Shown here: piece by piece, positions 1 through 9,841 of the stretch
How positions within the stretch are numbered: the first letter of the stretch is position 1
How the letters are laid out: each line of letters starts with the position of its first letter
Source of the DNA: Marsupella aquatica
Lineage: Eukaryota; Marchantiophyta
Assembly: GCA_973895155.1 (NCBI GenBank)
Contig: OZ316891.1
Location: forward strand, 14,322,001 to 14,386,000
Direction: 5' to 3'
Length of the DNA stretch: 64,000 bases
Translations under genes and position numbers: made by a program
The notes under the pieces: model-generated
What the model was told of the DNA's origin: nothing
Seen by the model: the letters and a program-made list of their open reading frames with translations, nothing else
Database searches by the model: none

Positions 1-3000
1 GGCCGTGTGTCACGGCTGGTCCTTCGGTAATTACCACCCCTGGTAACTGGTTTGCCCCAATGGGAGATGGACCTGATGCAGCTAAGCATTTAAATACTGC
101 GGCTTGTTTCTTCAGCCGCTCAGTTTGGTTGTCGGCCCGCCGCTGGAGGTTCTCCATCTTCCTCGTGATTTCCTCCAACTCCTCCTGGGTCTCATCCAGG
201 TCCTTCCGTGCCTTCTCCAGCTTGTTTTTGGCTTCCTCCAATTCCCTGTGGGCTTCCTCCAATTCCTTCTTGGTGGTAGCCCTCTCCTCCTAGGTTGCTC
301 TTAGCTCCTTGTCGAGCTCCGCTACGACCTCAGACTCCATGTTTTTCATCTTGGCATAAGTCTGGTCGAGCTGGGCGTCCTTCTCACGCAGGTCGGCCTT
401 GAAGCTGGCCGTCAGGGACGCAAGCTCCTGCTGTAGCGCAATAATCCCTTGATAGGATTTCCCTAACTCGGCCTCCTTCTGCTCAAGGGCTCTGAGGATG
501 ACCTCGAGCTCTCCCTTCAGCGCCCTCTCCCTTCTCTGAGTCTCCGTCGTGACCCGGTTGTTGACTGCTATATGGGCCTCCTCTGCGTTTCTCAGCTCCT
601 TCTTCCATTTCTCCCTGTCCTTGATTGCGTCGGCCAATTCTCCCTGGGTCTGAGTCAATTTATCCTTGATAATCTGATTATCAGCCTGCGCTTTGTCCAA
701 CTGCCCCTGCATGATGTTCAGCTCATGCCGCTTAATCTGCAGTTCATCTTGGGCTTTCTTGGCCGCCCTTAGATCTTCAATCTCGGCTTCCATCCTCCTA
801 AGCCGCCGGATGACCTCGTCCTTCTTGCTTCTCTCTAAAGCCACCGCTTCTTCTAATTGGTGCTTCTCCAACTGCTCCCTATGGAAAAAGGGTCCTACCT
901 CCAACTCCTCCCCAAAGATGCCGAGCGCAAGTTCCCCACACATCTCACCATACTCCATGGCTCTATTCTTAGCGTAGGTGGAATAAGTAGAAGTGATCGG
1001 CATCGCCCATCGCGGCCTCTGCTCCCAAGCCGTCTTGCGGATCTCTTCAATCGTGGCTAGAGGTTTGCTTCCTTTTTCGGCTAGCCGCCTGATGTCCTCC
1101 GACCAATCTCCTCCTGGAAAATCCTTTTCCCTAGCCAGGGCTGCCTCCTCTTCCTGCCTGATTCGCTCCTGAAATTCCTGCGCCGTCTGTTTTATGCCAT
1201 CAAAGCTCGGGGGAGCAACATCTGGTGGGGGAGACTCAGGGCTACTCTGCTGGTTGGGGTCCCCTCGTACTACCCTTGGAAGTGTGGGGATAAACCGGCC
1301 ACAGGTCCTTACTCCTGGAACGTGATGGTCCGACCCATAGCCGGAGTTATCATGGCTGCAGTCCTCCACTGCCTCCTCTACTTCTTGGACTTTTGGCTTC
1401 TCCCTCTCTTCTTCGTCGGTAGGAGCTTCAGGCAATTCTGCCTCAGATTCAGAGCTTGAGACTCCCACGTACATTCGAACACCCGGCTTGGATTCTGGCC
1501 TGATTCTGCTTAGGTTGACCTCTGGGGCAATGTCCTGTATTGGTGCTGCTGCCGAAGCCGGGTCCAGTGCCGGCTTTTCCTTCTCCAGCATTTTCAGCAG
1601 ATTCTGTATGCTTGGTTGCTGCATCGGCAAGTCTTCCTTCCTTGGCCTGAACACCTGCTCGATTGTAGGACTGTCAGGTGGTTGAGGCTTCTCTGCTACC
1701 GGCCTCGGTGCTGGAGCTTCCTTGGGTGCCCTTACCTGCAGGGGAAGTACTGGGGCAAAGGTCTGACCTCTGGCATACCGGCACAACAGCGGCATGTGAT
1801 AGCCAAGCCGCGACACGCTCCCCATGCCGATTACCTGCTGCTCCTCCTTTAAGATCTTCTTCAATTGGTTGAGGAGGTACCCATTGTAGTCCCGGCTTGG
1901 GTCTGGCCTCTCTGCCAGATAGACCTGTGCCTTGCCAATCTCTGCCCTCGGCAAGTTACAATGCATGGTCACCCACAAGAAGTCGATCATCTCTCCTATG
2001 TGCGGGTTGGTGCAGGTGTTCCGGAAGAAGCCATTCTTCGTTCATGGCCCGGGGAACGACCGAAACTCCTTGTCAGGCAAGGTCTTCCTGGTATCAACTT
2101 TGGTCTTATTGCCTATCGGCAAGCCAAACACTTTGGCAATCACCTTGGGAGTAAGATAGAAATCCTTCCCATATATCCTCGTGCAATTGGTCTTGGGTTC
2201 CCATGACCCCACGAATTCTAATAGGTCTGAATCCGGTACCTCCGACTTCAGCCATGGTAATCTTACAAAGGCCTCTAAGCCGGATCCGGCCATGAAGCCT
2301 TGGTACTTCTTGGTCTGCATGGCCGTAAAGCATGCATCCTCCTCCCGTGCAAAATATAGTTGCACCTCCGCTGGTAGGGTTGCCGCCCAGCCTTTCCAGG
2401 TGTCATCCCTGGTTGGAATGGCATTAATGGGATCGACCTCCTCCTCTTCGGCTTCTCCCTGCCTCCTGCTTTGTTGCTCGGCTGGCTTCTTTGGTGCCGC
2501 CGACCTCATTCTTTTTGCCGGGGTGGCTTCATCGTTGACGGCTCCGTTCCTCTTCATCTCGGCTGCCGTGGAGGTTTCTCCTAGCACTGTTGCCTGGGTC
2601 CACCTTTCCGTGCTACCCTTCAATTCCCAGTGTATGTCATTGCAATTCTTGATGGCCTCTCGAATGCTGATGATTCTGTCTTCGCAAAACAGAAGATCGT
2701 CGAGCTGATTGGAAGTAGGAGTCCACAAGAACTCGGCCTTGATGAGTTCGTCTCCTAAGAAAGCCATCTTCTACAGCTCCCACAATCGAGCGAGCTCCTG
2801 TCATTCTCGAGCTGCCCTTTCTGATTCTTCGTCCTCGTAAGTCTTGATGTACTCAGTTGCCCGTTCGAACAGACATCCCCAGAAATGTGCCGCTTGATTG
2901 ACGTTGCTCATACCCTCCTTAGGTCGATCGTCGGTATCTACTCTCTCCCCGAGTGCTTGCCTAAGCAGCTGACAGTAGTTGGCCTCCCATAGTCGTCTGC

Positions 3001-3172
3001 CTATTTTATGCTCGCAAATGAGCCACCATCTCCTGCAAGTGCTCCTTACCCCTCTCCTCTTCCGGTCCTTTCTCCCGTTGATCCTTCCTAGCCGCCGATG
3101 CTTAGCGCGCCCTAACCCTAATCTTGTTTTCACCCCCAGCGTCCTTACCTCCGGCCTCGGCCCGGGTTCCAT
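1..3172 (-). pseudogene. Decayed transposon-type coiled-coil ORF with four in-frame stops (runs off left edge)
   Basis: One reading frame stays open from an ATG at 3170-3172 to the left edge, broken only by stops at 2801-2803 (TGA), 2771-2773 (TAG), 2042-2044 (TGA) and 290-292 (TAG). Protein-like sequence continues in the same frame across every stop. The middle part (about 2100-2350) has a globular stretch rich in aromatic residues (FVRLPWLKSEVPD, YGKDFYLTPKVIAKVFGLPIG). This vaguely recalls the N-terminal regions of plant transposon ORF1 proteins, but I cannot assign it to a family. Then comes a Pro/Glu-rich linker and, from about 1000 down to about 110, a long Lys/Glu/Leu heptad-like coiled coil. 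The frame is still open at base 1, so the 3' end is missing. Each stop equals a Gln or Arg codon (CAG, CGA) after C-to-T change. Probably a silenced mobile-element gene; an old host gene is the alternative. Confidence 0.6.
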
Positions 3173-3626
3173 AGTCGCCCCTAATTGTTTATATTTTCCT
3201 TGTTTTGTCCCTATACTAAGGTGTTTCTAGGGTGCACTCCTGCTTTACCCACTTAACTGGCTGAGTGATTCCTGGCTAGGCATCACAGCCGCCAGCTTCT
3301 AAGTCGCAAAAATGTGTCGAATATCACTTCTAAGTCACAAAAATGTTTGTTGCACTTTCGGAGGCTGCACAATCAGCGATTTCGGAGCTTGCACAATCAT
3401 GGCTGAACGAAAATTGAATTCCAATGGCTTAGCTAAGAGCAATACACCCCATAGAGCTATGGACTACCGTCCTGAATCTGCCCTCCAGCTAGATAGGGAC
3501 CTCCTTGCACAATTTTTGGCCCCTGCTTCTCCCTCTTTGTCTTTTCATTTGTCTATAATGTCTCTGTCCTCCTCGTCCCTTTGATTTATTGGGGGTCAGA
3601 TTCGTTTCAGGGGCAGGGACAACGCA
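3173..3626. other. Intergenic stretch with a short direct repeat
   Basis: No supported gene. A motif close to CTTCTAAGTCRCAAAAATGT occurs twice, near 3297 and 3329, 32 bases apart. A telomere-like CCCTAACCCTAA lies at about 3111-3122, inside the ORF 5' region next door. This stretch may be the leader of the element to the left or right. Confidence 0.4.
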
Positions 3627-3908
3627 ATGGCTTCCGGACATGACTTGGACGACCTTGCAAATGCATATTTGGGGAAGATACAGCAGGCCAAGGATCACTT
3701 CACACACCTGGAGTCGATGTTTGTGGAGCAGCTTTGGCCTGCTGTGCAAGCACAGATGTCAAGCTCCAAAAACCTAGGTCGTGAGGCCCTCCATCTCAAG
3801 CAAGAGAACGACAGGTTGAAAGGAGAATACCGCAAGGTCCGTGGGGAAAACACGGCTTTAGAAACCATGCAATCTGAGGTTGTTCAGATTTTGCAAAGGA
3901 GAGCATAG
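3627..3908 (+). CDS. Hypothetical 93-residue coiled-coil protein, possibly transposon-derived
   Basis: ATG at 3627, stop TAG at 3906-3908. The product is short and mainly helical. An N-terminal part (DDLANAYLGKIQQAKDHF) is followed by charged heptads (LKQENDRLKGEYRKVRGEN). I recognise no domain. It lies between a decayed transposon-type ORF and a gag ORF, and its stop abuts a tandem repeat, so a fragment of mobile-element coding sequence is as likely as a real small gene. No intron signals or upstream promoter elements stand out. Confidence 0.3.
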   Translation: MASGHDLDDLANAYLGKIQQAKDHFTHLESMFVEQLWPAVQAQMSSSKNLGREALHLKQENDRLKGEYRKVRGENTALETMQSEVVQILQRRA

Positions 3909-4033
3909 GTGAATTTCCTATGTTCAAGAAATTTCCTATGTTCAAGAAATTTCCTATGTTCAAGAAGCTCTCCTTTGATATGGTACAAAGGAAATTGACA
4001 ACCGTAGGTGAATTTCCTATGTTCAAGAAGCTT
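3905..4033. repeat. 18-bp tandem repeat plus a detached copy
   Basis: A unit of about 18 bases (AATTTCCTATGTTCAAGA) is repeated three times head to tail at 3912-3966. A fourth copy follows at about 4010-4030, with its flank (TAGGTGAATTTCC) also duplicated. The array starts at the stop codon of the preceding small ORF. Confidence 0.85.
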
Positions 4034-4389
4034 GTACCGTGATTATGAATTACAAGATGGACCTCAATAGAGTTCCTAGGCCTAATTTTAGTATAGATTG
4101 TAATGTTCGGGTGATATGTCGCCAAAAAACTGAGTTTCGAGCCTTCATCATCAGAAACTTTGGGGAGTCGGCATATACCATGATCATTTCATCCCCGATT
4201 CCATTCGTTGTTCCCATGACAATTGAATGATTTCGGGTAATGATCGTAGTGTTTTATTAGCATGTCGTAGCGCATTGTTCTTCCGACAGACAGAAGCCCG
4301 GGCTTTCCCGACATCGCCCACAAACTTCACGACATATTTGGTGAACTCGACGTGAAAGATTCGGGGCTGGAGAACCTGCGCACTGTAAA

Positions 4390-6471
4390 ATGACAAACGA
4401 GGAAGGAGAAGGAGGACCGTCAATGATGTTTGATGCATCAACCATGCAAATGCTTCACGCCTTCAACCTGTACATGAAGGGGCAACAAGCGGTGGAGAAG
4501 GAGGCGTTGGCAACCAAAGCACTACAAGCTATCGTCAACAAAAATGATCAATTCGATGGGCGGAATGTTTCAAAGTACCTGCGTTTCTATACTCGCGAGA
4601 TGGAGTTAAGCAAAGTACCTGAAAGTGGGATGATTGCAAGCTTTGAGCTTGCCGTCTTGCCAGAGCTTCGTGAGCAAATCAAGAAGCTGATGGAGAGGCA
4701 TGGAGAAACCTGGGAGACATTCTCTAGAGCCTTGAAGGATGAATATTTCATGGAGGATTCAGAGCGAGTCACAAAACGATCCTTTCTAGAATGGGTGACG
4801 TGCCCGCAGAAGGGGCTTTTAGCCAACGAACTACTCAGAGAATTTGATAGACAAGTTTCACAATTGTCTAGAACTGAAAAGCTGACTTTGGAGGCGGAGA
4901 AAACCGAGTTATTTCTCCAAGCTGCCGATGCTACATTACAAGAGATGTTGGAGCCATTGTTGGAAGACACGACTGAAGAGCGAGGATTGAAGACCAGTTG
5001 GAAAGATGTGGAGGAAGCAGTGTCACTCCTAACAAAGAGGCAGCGGAGGAGAGATAAGATCATGATAAGCAAGAAATCTCCTACTAGACGTTTGGGAGAA
5101 CCTCGGGTGGAGCCAATACCAAAGTCTACAATTGCAGCAAGATCAAGTGAGGAGTCAAACATAGAGGAGTTGGTGAAAGGAATGAGGGAGTTGCGCATCA
5201 AACTAACAAGATTAGAGGAGAAGGGTCAATCATCGGAAGCCAAACCTGTACATCGGGAAGGGTTTGTCTCACGATGCATGTGGTGCGATAGCACAGACCA
5301 TGCTCGAAGTGCTTGTGAAGATTTTAAAGATGCAATGAGAAATAATGTGGTCTTCTTCAAAGAAGGGAGAATATGCTCAAAGGAAACTGGTCTCCCGATA
5401 AAGACCAACTTTGGTCGAGGAGGAATGAAGAAAGTTTTGGATGAGATGGCGGCGGCAAATGCAGCGGCATCTGTTGAAGCGGCAGTCTATGGTGCAAAGG
5501 TGGAACCTGCAAGACATGAGTGTAAGCAAGCCCAAATGACATGCAACAATGTACCAGGAGAAGCAAGCGAGCTATGGCCTTTTGCTAAGAGGTATATGGA
5601 CAAGGGAAAAATGTCCTTAGAATCTCTATCTCAGGCTGGCCAAACCATTCAAAAAATCACAGGTTGGAATGATCCAGTTGACTCCTTCTCGGTGCATGCG
5701 TATATTGCCCAAAGTCAACATGAGGCATTAGTAGAAGACAAGCGGAGGAGAACCGAGGCCAATGAAGGACCATCCAAGCGACCGGCAAGGGAGGAAAGAG
5801 TGCATGCTGATTCAACTCCACCTCGAGAGGAAATGATGGATGAAGCGTCTTCCATGAAGGGGAGGAGAAATCAGTCAAAAGAGAAGGGGAAAGGGCCAAC
5901 ATACAAATTGCAATCCGACATTGAGCTAGCTACAGATCTGAAGAAAGTGCTGGAGGAGAGGATTCTCAATGGCAAAGTGGAGTTCACATTGGGCGAAGTG
6001 TTGGGTATTGCGAAACGAGAGTTTCATGAAGTCATCATTGATATCATCAAAAGAAAGCGTCAGAGTTTGGTTGAACCAGAAGCTACGAGCATACAAGGAA
6101 TCATGGGAGAAGGAGACGAGAATGTGGCTCTATGTTATCAATCATCTAGAGTGCGATTTGCTGATGAGGAGGAGCAAGTGGCTCGAAAGAGTCACTATTT
6201 GCGTAATCATTGGGCTAGAGCCACTACGGAAACCTTGGTGCACATCGGACACTTGGAAGAACCTGTTGTGGCATTGGTGGATTCAGGGTCAGAAATTAAC
6301 CTCATGTCCAAGGAATTGTTTGACAGAGGGGATTGGCCTGTCGACAAGGAGCATGGATGGTTGATGAGAGCATCAAACAATTCTAAAGGTAGCTTATGGG
6401 GAGCCTGCCCCAATGTTAACATCACGATAGGAGATAGTGGCAGGACTCATCCTTTCTCGACCCTTGTCTAG
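4390..6471 (+). CDS. Ty3/gypsy-type retrotransposon gag-protease polyprotein, 693 aa, truncated before pol
   Basis: Uninterrupted ORF with ATG at 4390 just after a TGTAAA context. Residues 1 to about 230 are the helical capsid-like part typical of plant Ty3 gag (FYTREMELSKVP, LLREFDRQVSQLSRTEK). A CCHC zinc knuckle of the form C-x2-C-x4-H-x4-C (CMWCDSTDHARSAC) is at about residues 297-310. A retropepsin active site (VALVDSGSEINLMSKELF) is at about 630-648. After about residue 680 the sequence leaves the protease fold and stops at 6469-6471. No reverse transcriptase, RNase H or integrase follows in any frame. I found no LTRs or primer-binding site. It is therefore a truncated retrotransposon or a domesticated gag-protease gene. 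Lack of stops over 2 kb suggests recent insertion or selection. Confidence 0.85.
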   Translation: MTNEEGEGGPSMMFDASTMQMLHAFNLYMKGQQAVEKEALATKALQAIVNKNDQFDGRNVSKYLRFYTREMELSKVPESGMIASFELAVLPELREQIKKLMERHGETWETFSRALKDEYFMEDSERVTKRSFLEWVTCPQKGLLANELLREFDRQVSQLSRTEKLTLEAEKTELFLQAADATLQEMLEPLLEDTTEERGLKTSWKDVEEAVSLLTKRQRRRDKIMISKKSPTRRLGEPRVEPIPKSTIAARSSEESNIEELVKGMRELRIKLTRLEEKGQSSEAKPVHREGFVSRCMWCDSTDHARSACEDFKDAMRNNVVFFKEGRICSKETGLPIKTNFGRGGMKKVLDEMAAANAAASVEAAVYGAKVEPARHECKQAQMTCNNVPGEASELWPFAKRYMDKGKMSLESLSQAGQTIQKITGWNDPVDSFSVHAYIAQSQHEALVEDKRRRTEANEGPSKRPAREERVHADSTPPREEMMDEASSMKGRRNQSKEKGKGPTYKLQSDIELATDLKKVLEERILNGKVEFTLGEVLGIAKREFHEVIIDIIKRKRQSLVEPEATSIQGIMGEGDENVALCYQSSRVRFADEEEQVARKSHYLRNHWARATTETLVHIGHLEEPVVALVDSGSEINLMSKELFDRGDWPVDKEHGWLMRASNNSKGSLWGACPNVNITIGDSGRTHPFSTLV

Positions 6472-7855
6472 GCTCGTCCATTCTCGTATGGAGGTTTGTG
6501 AGATTAGCGGAGGCTCAGAATTGATAGAAAATTTGAGGTATTGGCGAGGTCGTCCGCAGTCCAGGGCCTTACCTTGTTTTCGACAGTTAATGGCAAAGTC
6601 TCTCTCTCTCTCTGTATATTACTCTTCCCTTACGCAAATCAAATAGAAGTTCTTCTTTGAAGCTTCCACTGCCTGTGCCAGACCACCGTAGACAGACTGC
6701 CTTCTGAGCAAAGTCCTTCATTTCATTAGAATGAATCGTCTTCGAAATAGAGTGGACATTTTGGAAAGGCGATGTATCCAGCTAGCTAGTTGTTCATAAG
6801 ACTCTTTGACTAAGTAACGTTCAACGTTCACAGTCATGGTGCTGTTCTTACCTCTGTGAAATTGAAACGGACAGTCAGAGAAAACCTTCCGATCGAAGTG
6901 GAAGTTGTCAATCGTGAACTTCCTGATGTCCCCAAGTCATAGCGCAATTCAGCAAAGCGATGGTGGAGCAGATTAGAGGTGAGCAACAGCGAATGTGAAA
7001 AGTCAGAGAAGAGCAGGAGCGCAAGCAGTTTCGGAGGCAGCATTTTGCAGGGACTCACACGAACTGGCTGCCGTGGCCTGTATAATCTGCAGAGGAAAAC
7101 GACAAGCTTCGACACGTAACTGAATGTGCAGGTGTGACACGTAGCAGCTTGGCAGATTTTGTGGGATAGCAGCCCTTGCTTTTCGCCTGCAGACTCGGGA
7201 GTGTTAAGGACGGTCTTCTAACATGCGAGTTGGATCTTAGTCAGTCCATGGTGACACATGCCAGGCATAACTTTCCATGTCAAGAAGAGCCCTATCACAC
7301 CAATCTTTACGGGTCCAGTTAGAGACTCTTGCAAATTTTAAAATTCAGAGAAAATTCCATGTCAACAGTTAATTCATATCCGTTGGATTTTACTTATCAA
7401 TGGTTGAGATTGTGCAATGTGCCTTAACACTCGTGTGATGGCTGAAGACACTCGTGTGGCAAGTGTGAAGAAAATGTTTGGTTCATGTGCAGGAATGATA
7501 CACATTCTTTGATACTAAATTTAAACAGAAACTTGCATAGTACTTTGGGCAATAATTAAAATAAGACAACAAGTTAATCTTAACCATTGATGTTAATTGA
7601 TCAATGATGAGAATTGTGAAACGTGAATTGATGCACAATAAACTCACTTGTGTAAGAATTGTTATGCGTGTGCGAATGGAGCAAGTTAGAATGGTGATGC
7701 ATGTGAGAGTTGTAACGCATGTCAAATATGTGCTAATTGCGTGTCACTCAAAATACTGGTAAAAAGTAATTAAACATGTGCCAGTATTATGGGGCAACTA
7801 AGTTGAAGCCAAAATCAACTTGGATCTCAAAAACAATTCAATTATTTTTGTTGTA

Positions 7856-8480
7856 CTCAACCAATGGGCTGAAAAATTCTCTACAAGATAGAGGAAAGCT
7901 AGGGGAATCTACAGGGGAAGCTAATGTTTGAGCTCTCCAATTTGTGAATTAAAAATGAATTGATATTCCAAATTTGTCTTAAACCCATCTTACTTAGTTA
8001 CTTTATGCCTACTTTGACTATCTACGTGAAGCTTTGTGATTCTGCATTTTCTCCTTACCTAACCAAATGTGCCAAAACTTTGTTGAGAGATAAAAGGAAA
8101 CTACCTAGGAGAATATTTACTTAAAGTTTGAGCTCAAACTGAGGTCAAATTTTTGAGTTCAAAATAAAACTGAACCTATACTTGAAATTAGCCCAATGTT
8201 ACCCTAAGCCAACTTTCCTAAGCAGACTAAGCTAAAGTTAGGGCCAAAAGAATCCAATTAGTGAGATTTATCATTTTCTGTTACTCAATCAAATGGGCTG
8301 AAAACTAGGGGACATCTGTGCCTAGATATATGATAGTGAGTTACAAAATTTAAGATACAAACAGACTTCACCTTACTTAACCAAATCAGTTGAAAATTTT
8401 GTTGAGAGAAGAATAGCTAGTAAGGGGATACCTCCATTTTATGTTACGGAAACCTTAGTACCCTAAGCCAACTTTACCTA
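7856..8480. repeat. Degenerate interspersed repeat units
   Basis: A phrase like CTYAACCAAATGGGCTGAAAA recurs near 7857, 8059, 8284 and 8379. Several copies are followed by TTGTTGAGAGA and an AGGGGA-rich segment. CCCTAAGCCAACTTTCCTAAG and a one-base variant occur near 8202 and 8461. The copies are diverged and unevenly spaced (about 95-225 bases), as expected for old tandem duplications. Confidence 0.6.
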
Positions 8481-8626
8481 AGTTGAGTAAGTCAAAGCCA
8501 CGTTCATAATTTAGGTCATGTCTTTGCATTTTTAATTATAAAAAAATGGTGATGAGAAAAAATGTTCAGATGATGTTAATTTAGTGTTGGGAATTTTGAA
8601 AAGTTTACTATACCTTATCAAATGAT

Positions 8627-8880
8627 TTTAAAGTTACAAACCCTGGGGTCAAACATTACACAAGCCCTTAAGGATGTGTTCACAAAAGAATTTTAATTTG
8701 CAACCGTATCAATTTTAAAGTTACAATTGGGGTCAAACAGTACATCGACCCTTGCGGATGTGTGCACCAGAATGCCTTAACTTGTAACCTTTTAATTTTA
8801 AAATTATAATTGGGGTCAAAAAGTACACTTGCAAATGTGTGCAGCATGATGCCTTAACTTTTAATCTTCTTGATTTTTAA
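8627..8880. repeat. About 84-bp tandem repeat, three copies
   Basis: The core GGGGTCAAACAKTACA starts at 8645, 8729 and (one variant) 8812, spacing 84 and 83. Each copy has an upstream ATTTTAAAGTTACAA-like block and a downstream GGATGTGTGCACMAGAATGCC-like block. A weaker relative (TGGTCAAATAGTACACAAG) is at about 9093. Confidence 0.8.
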
Positions 8881-9535
8881 CGTAATGGCTTGTTATGTTA
8901 AGAGTAGTATCAAATGTTGATCTTGCTTGTGTTATTTCTATTGGAAAATGAACAAAAGGAAATAACTCTCAAACTTAAGTTTTCTTCTGCTTTTCTTTGT
9001 AGCAAAGCTCCTTAGATAGAGTATTAGTGTTTACATTTTCTTTATTTGTTAAGATTTGAGATTTACAAGACAAATATGAAGCTCCAATTTTCTGGTCAAA
9101 TAGTACACAAGTTTAGATCTGAATATCAGAATGTTGAAAATTAGAACTTTATATTTTCTTTTATTCACAAATAATTATCACAAATCAATATACTAGAGGT
9201 GAAATCTTGGAACGACAAAAATGTTTGATATTGGTTTATCACACAAAAATATCAGCAATCACAACTGTTAACCATATAGAGAGAAGAGAAAGAAATCAAA
9301 CCTGTATTTCAAGTGTTGTAATAATGTTGAGTTGGCTATTGATTGCCAAATAATTTGTAAACTCTCCCAAGCTTCCCTAGCAACCAAGAATAAAATGTTC
9401 ATCTCAAGAAAGGGTCAACTGGCTCAAGAATTGAAAGGTCATTGGGCCACTTCACAACTAATAAAATCTATACAAATTGTAATCATCACACAAACATGCA
9501 ATCATACAAACTTGCCTGGTCACATGATGAGAGCC

Positions 9536-9841
9536 CTACCAAACATACTCGACCACTTGATGTCCGCCTCCAAGCTTGAATGCCTCATGTAAACTCTCCT
9601 CACACCTAGTGTGAAGTATGTTGTAAAACTCACTATAATCCTCCCTAGGCACACCAAAAGCGTCATGAGTCAAACCTCCAATCAATCTGCACAAGCTCCC
9701 AAACATTGAATACAACATCACTAATATTCTATCCAACCTATTTTTGTTCAGTTTATCAGAGTTGTTAATCTTTACATAATGTAGAAACCTACATTTAATA
9801 ATAAGAAAAGTACAATTTATTATAGAATCTACATCATGCAA
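9536..9841 (-). other. Open frame of unknown origin, possible gene fragment
   Basis: A 101-codon minus-strand frame in otherwise AT-rich, non-coding-looking DNA. Its 3' half has protein-like composition (RLIGGLTHDAFGVPREDY, LHTRCEESLHEAFKLGGG), unlike the low-complexity 5' half. I do not recognise it. It could be a decayed exon or chance. Confidence 0.2.

Larger units (their letters stand above)
1..6471. mobile_element. Transposon-derived block
   Basis: Groups the decayed minus-strand ORF, the short ORF at 3627-3908 and the gag-protease ORF. The two large ORFs point away from each other and differ strongly in base composition (the left is GC-rich, the right more balanced), so they probably come from different elements. 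No terminal repeats or target-site duplications could be identified by eye. Confidence 0.5.
6472..9535. other. AT-rich intergenic DNA without genes
   Basis: Only short ORFs with no recognisable content. A short CT microsatellite lies at about 6599-6613. The stretch 7740-8880 is made of degenerate repeats, listed separately. From about 8880 to 9330 it is AT-rich with nothing I can assign. Confidence 0.6.

Noticed and set aside
3796-4125. Minus-strand frame with repeated FLNIGN peptide
   Set aside because: The peptide repeat is only the translation of the 18-bp DNA tandem repeat; no family resemblance.
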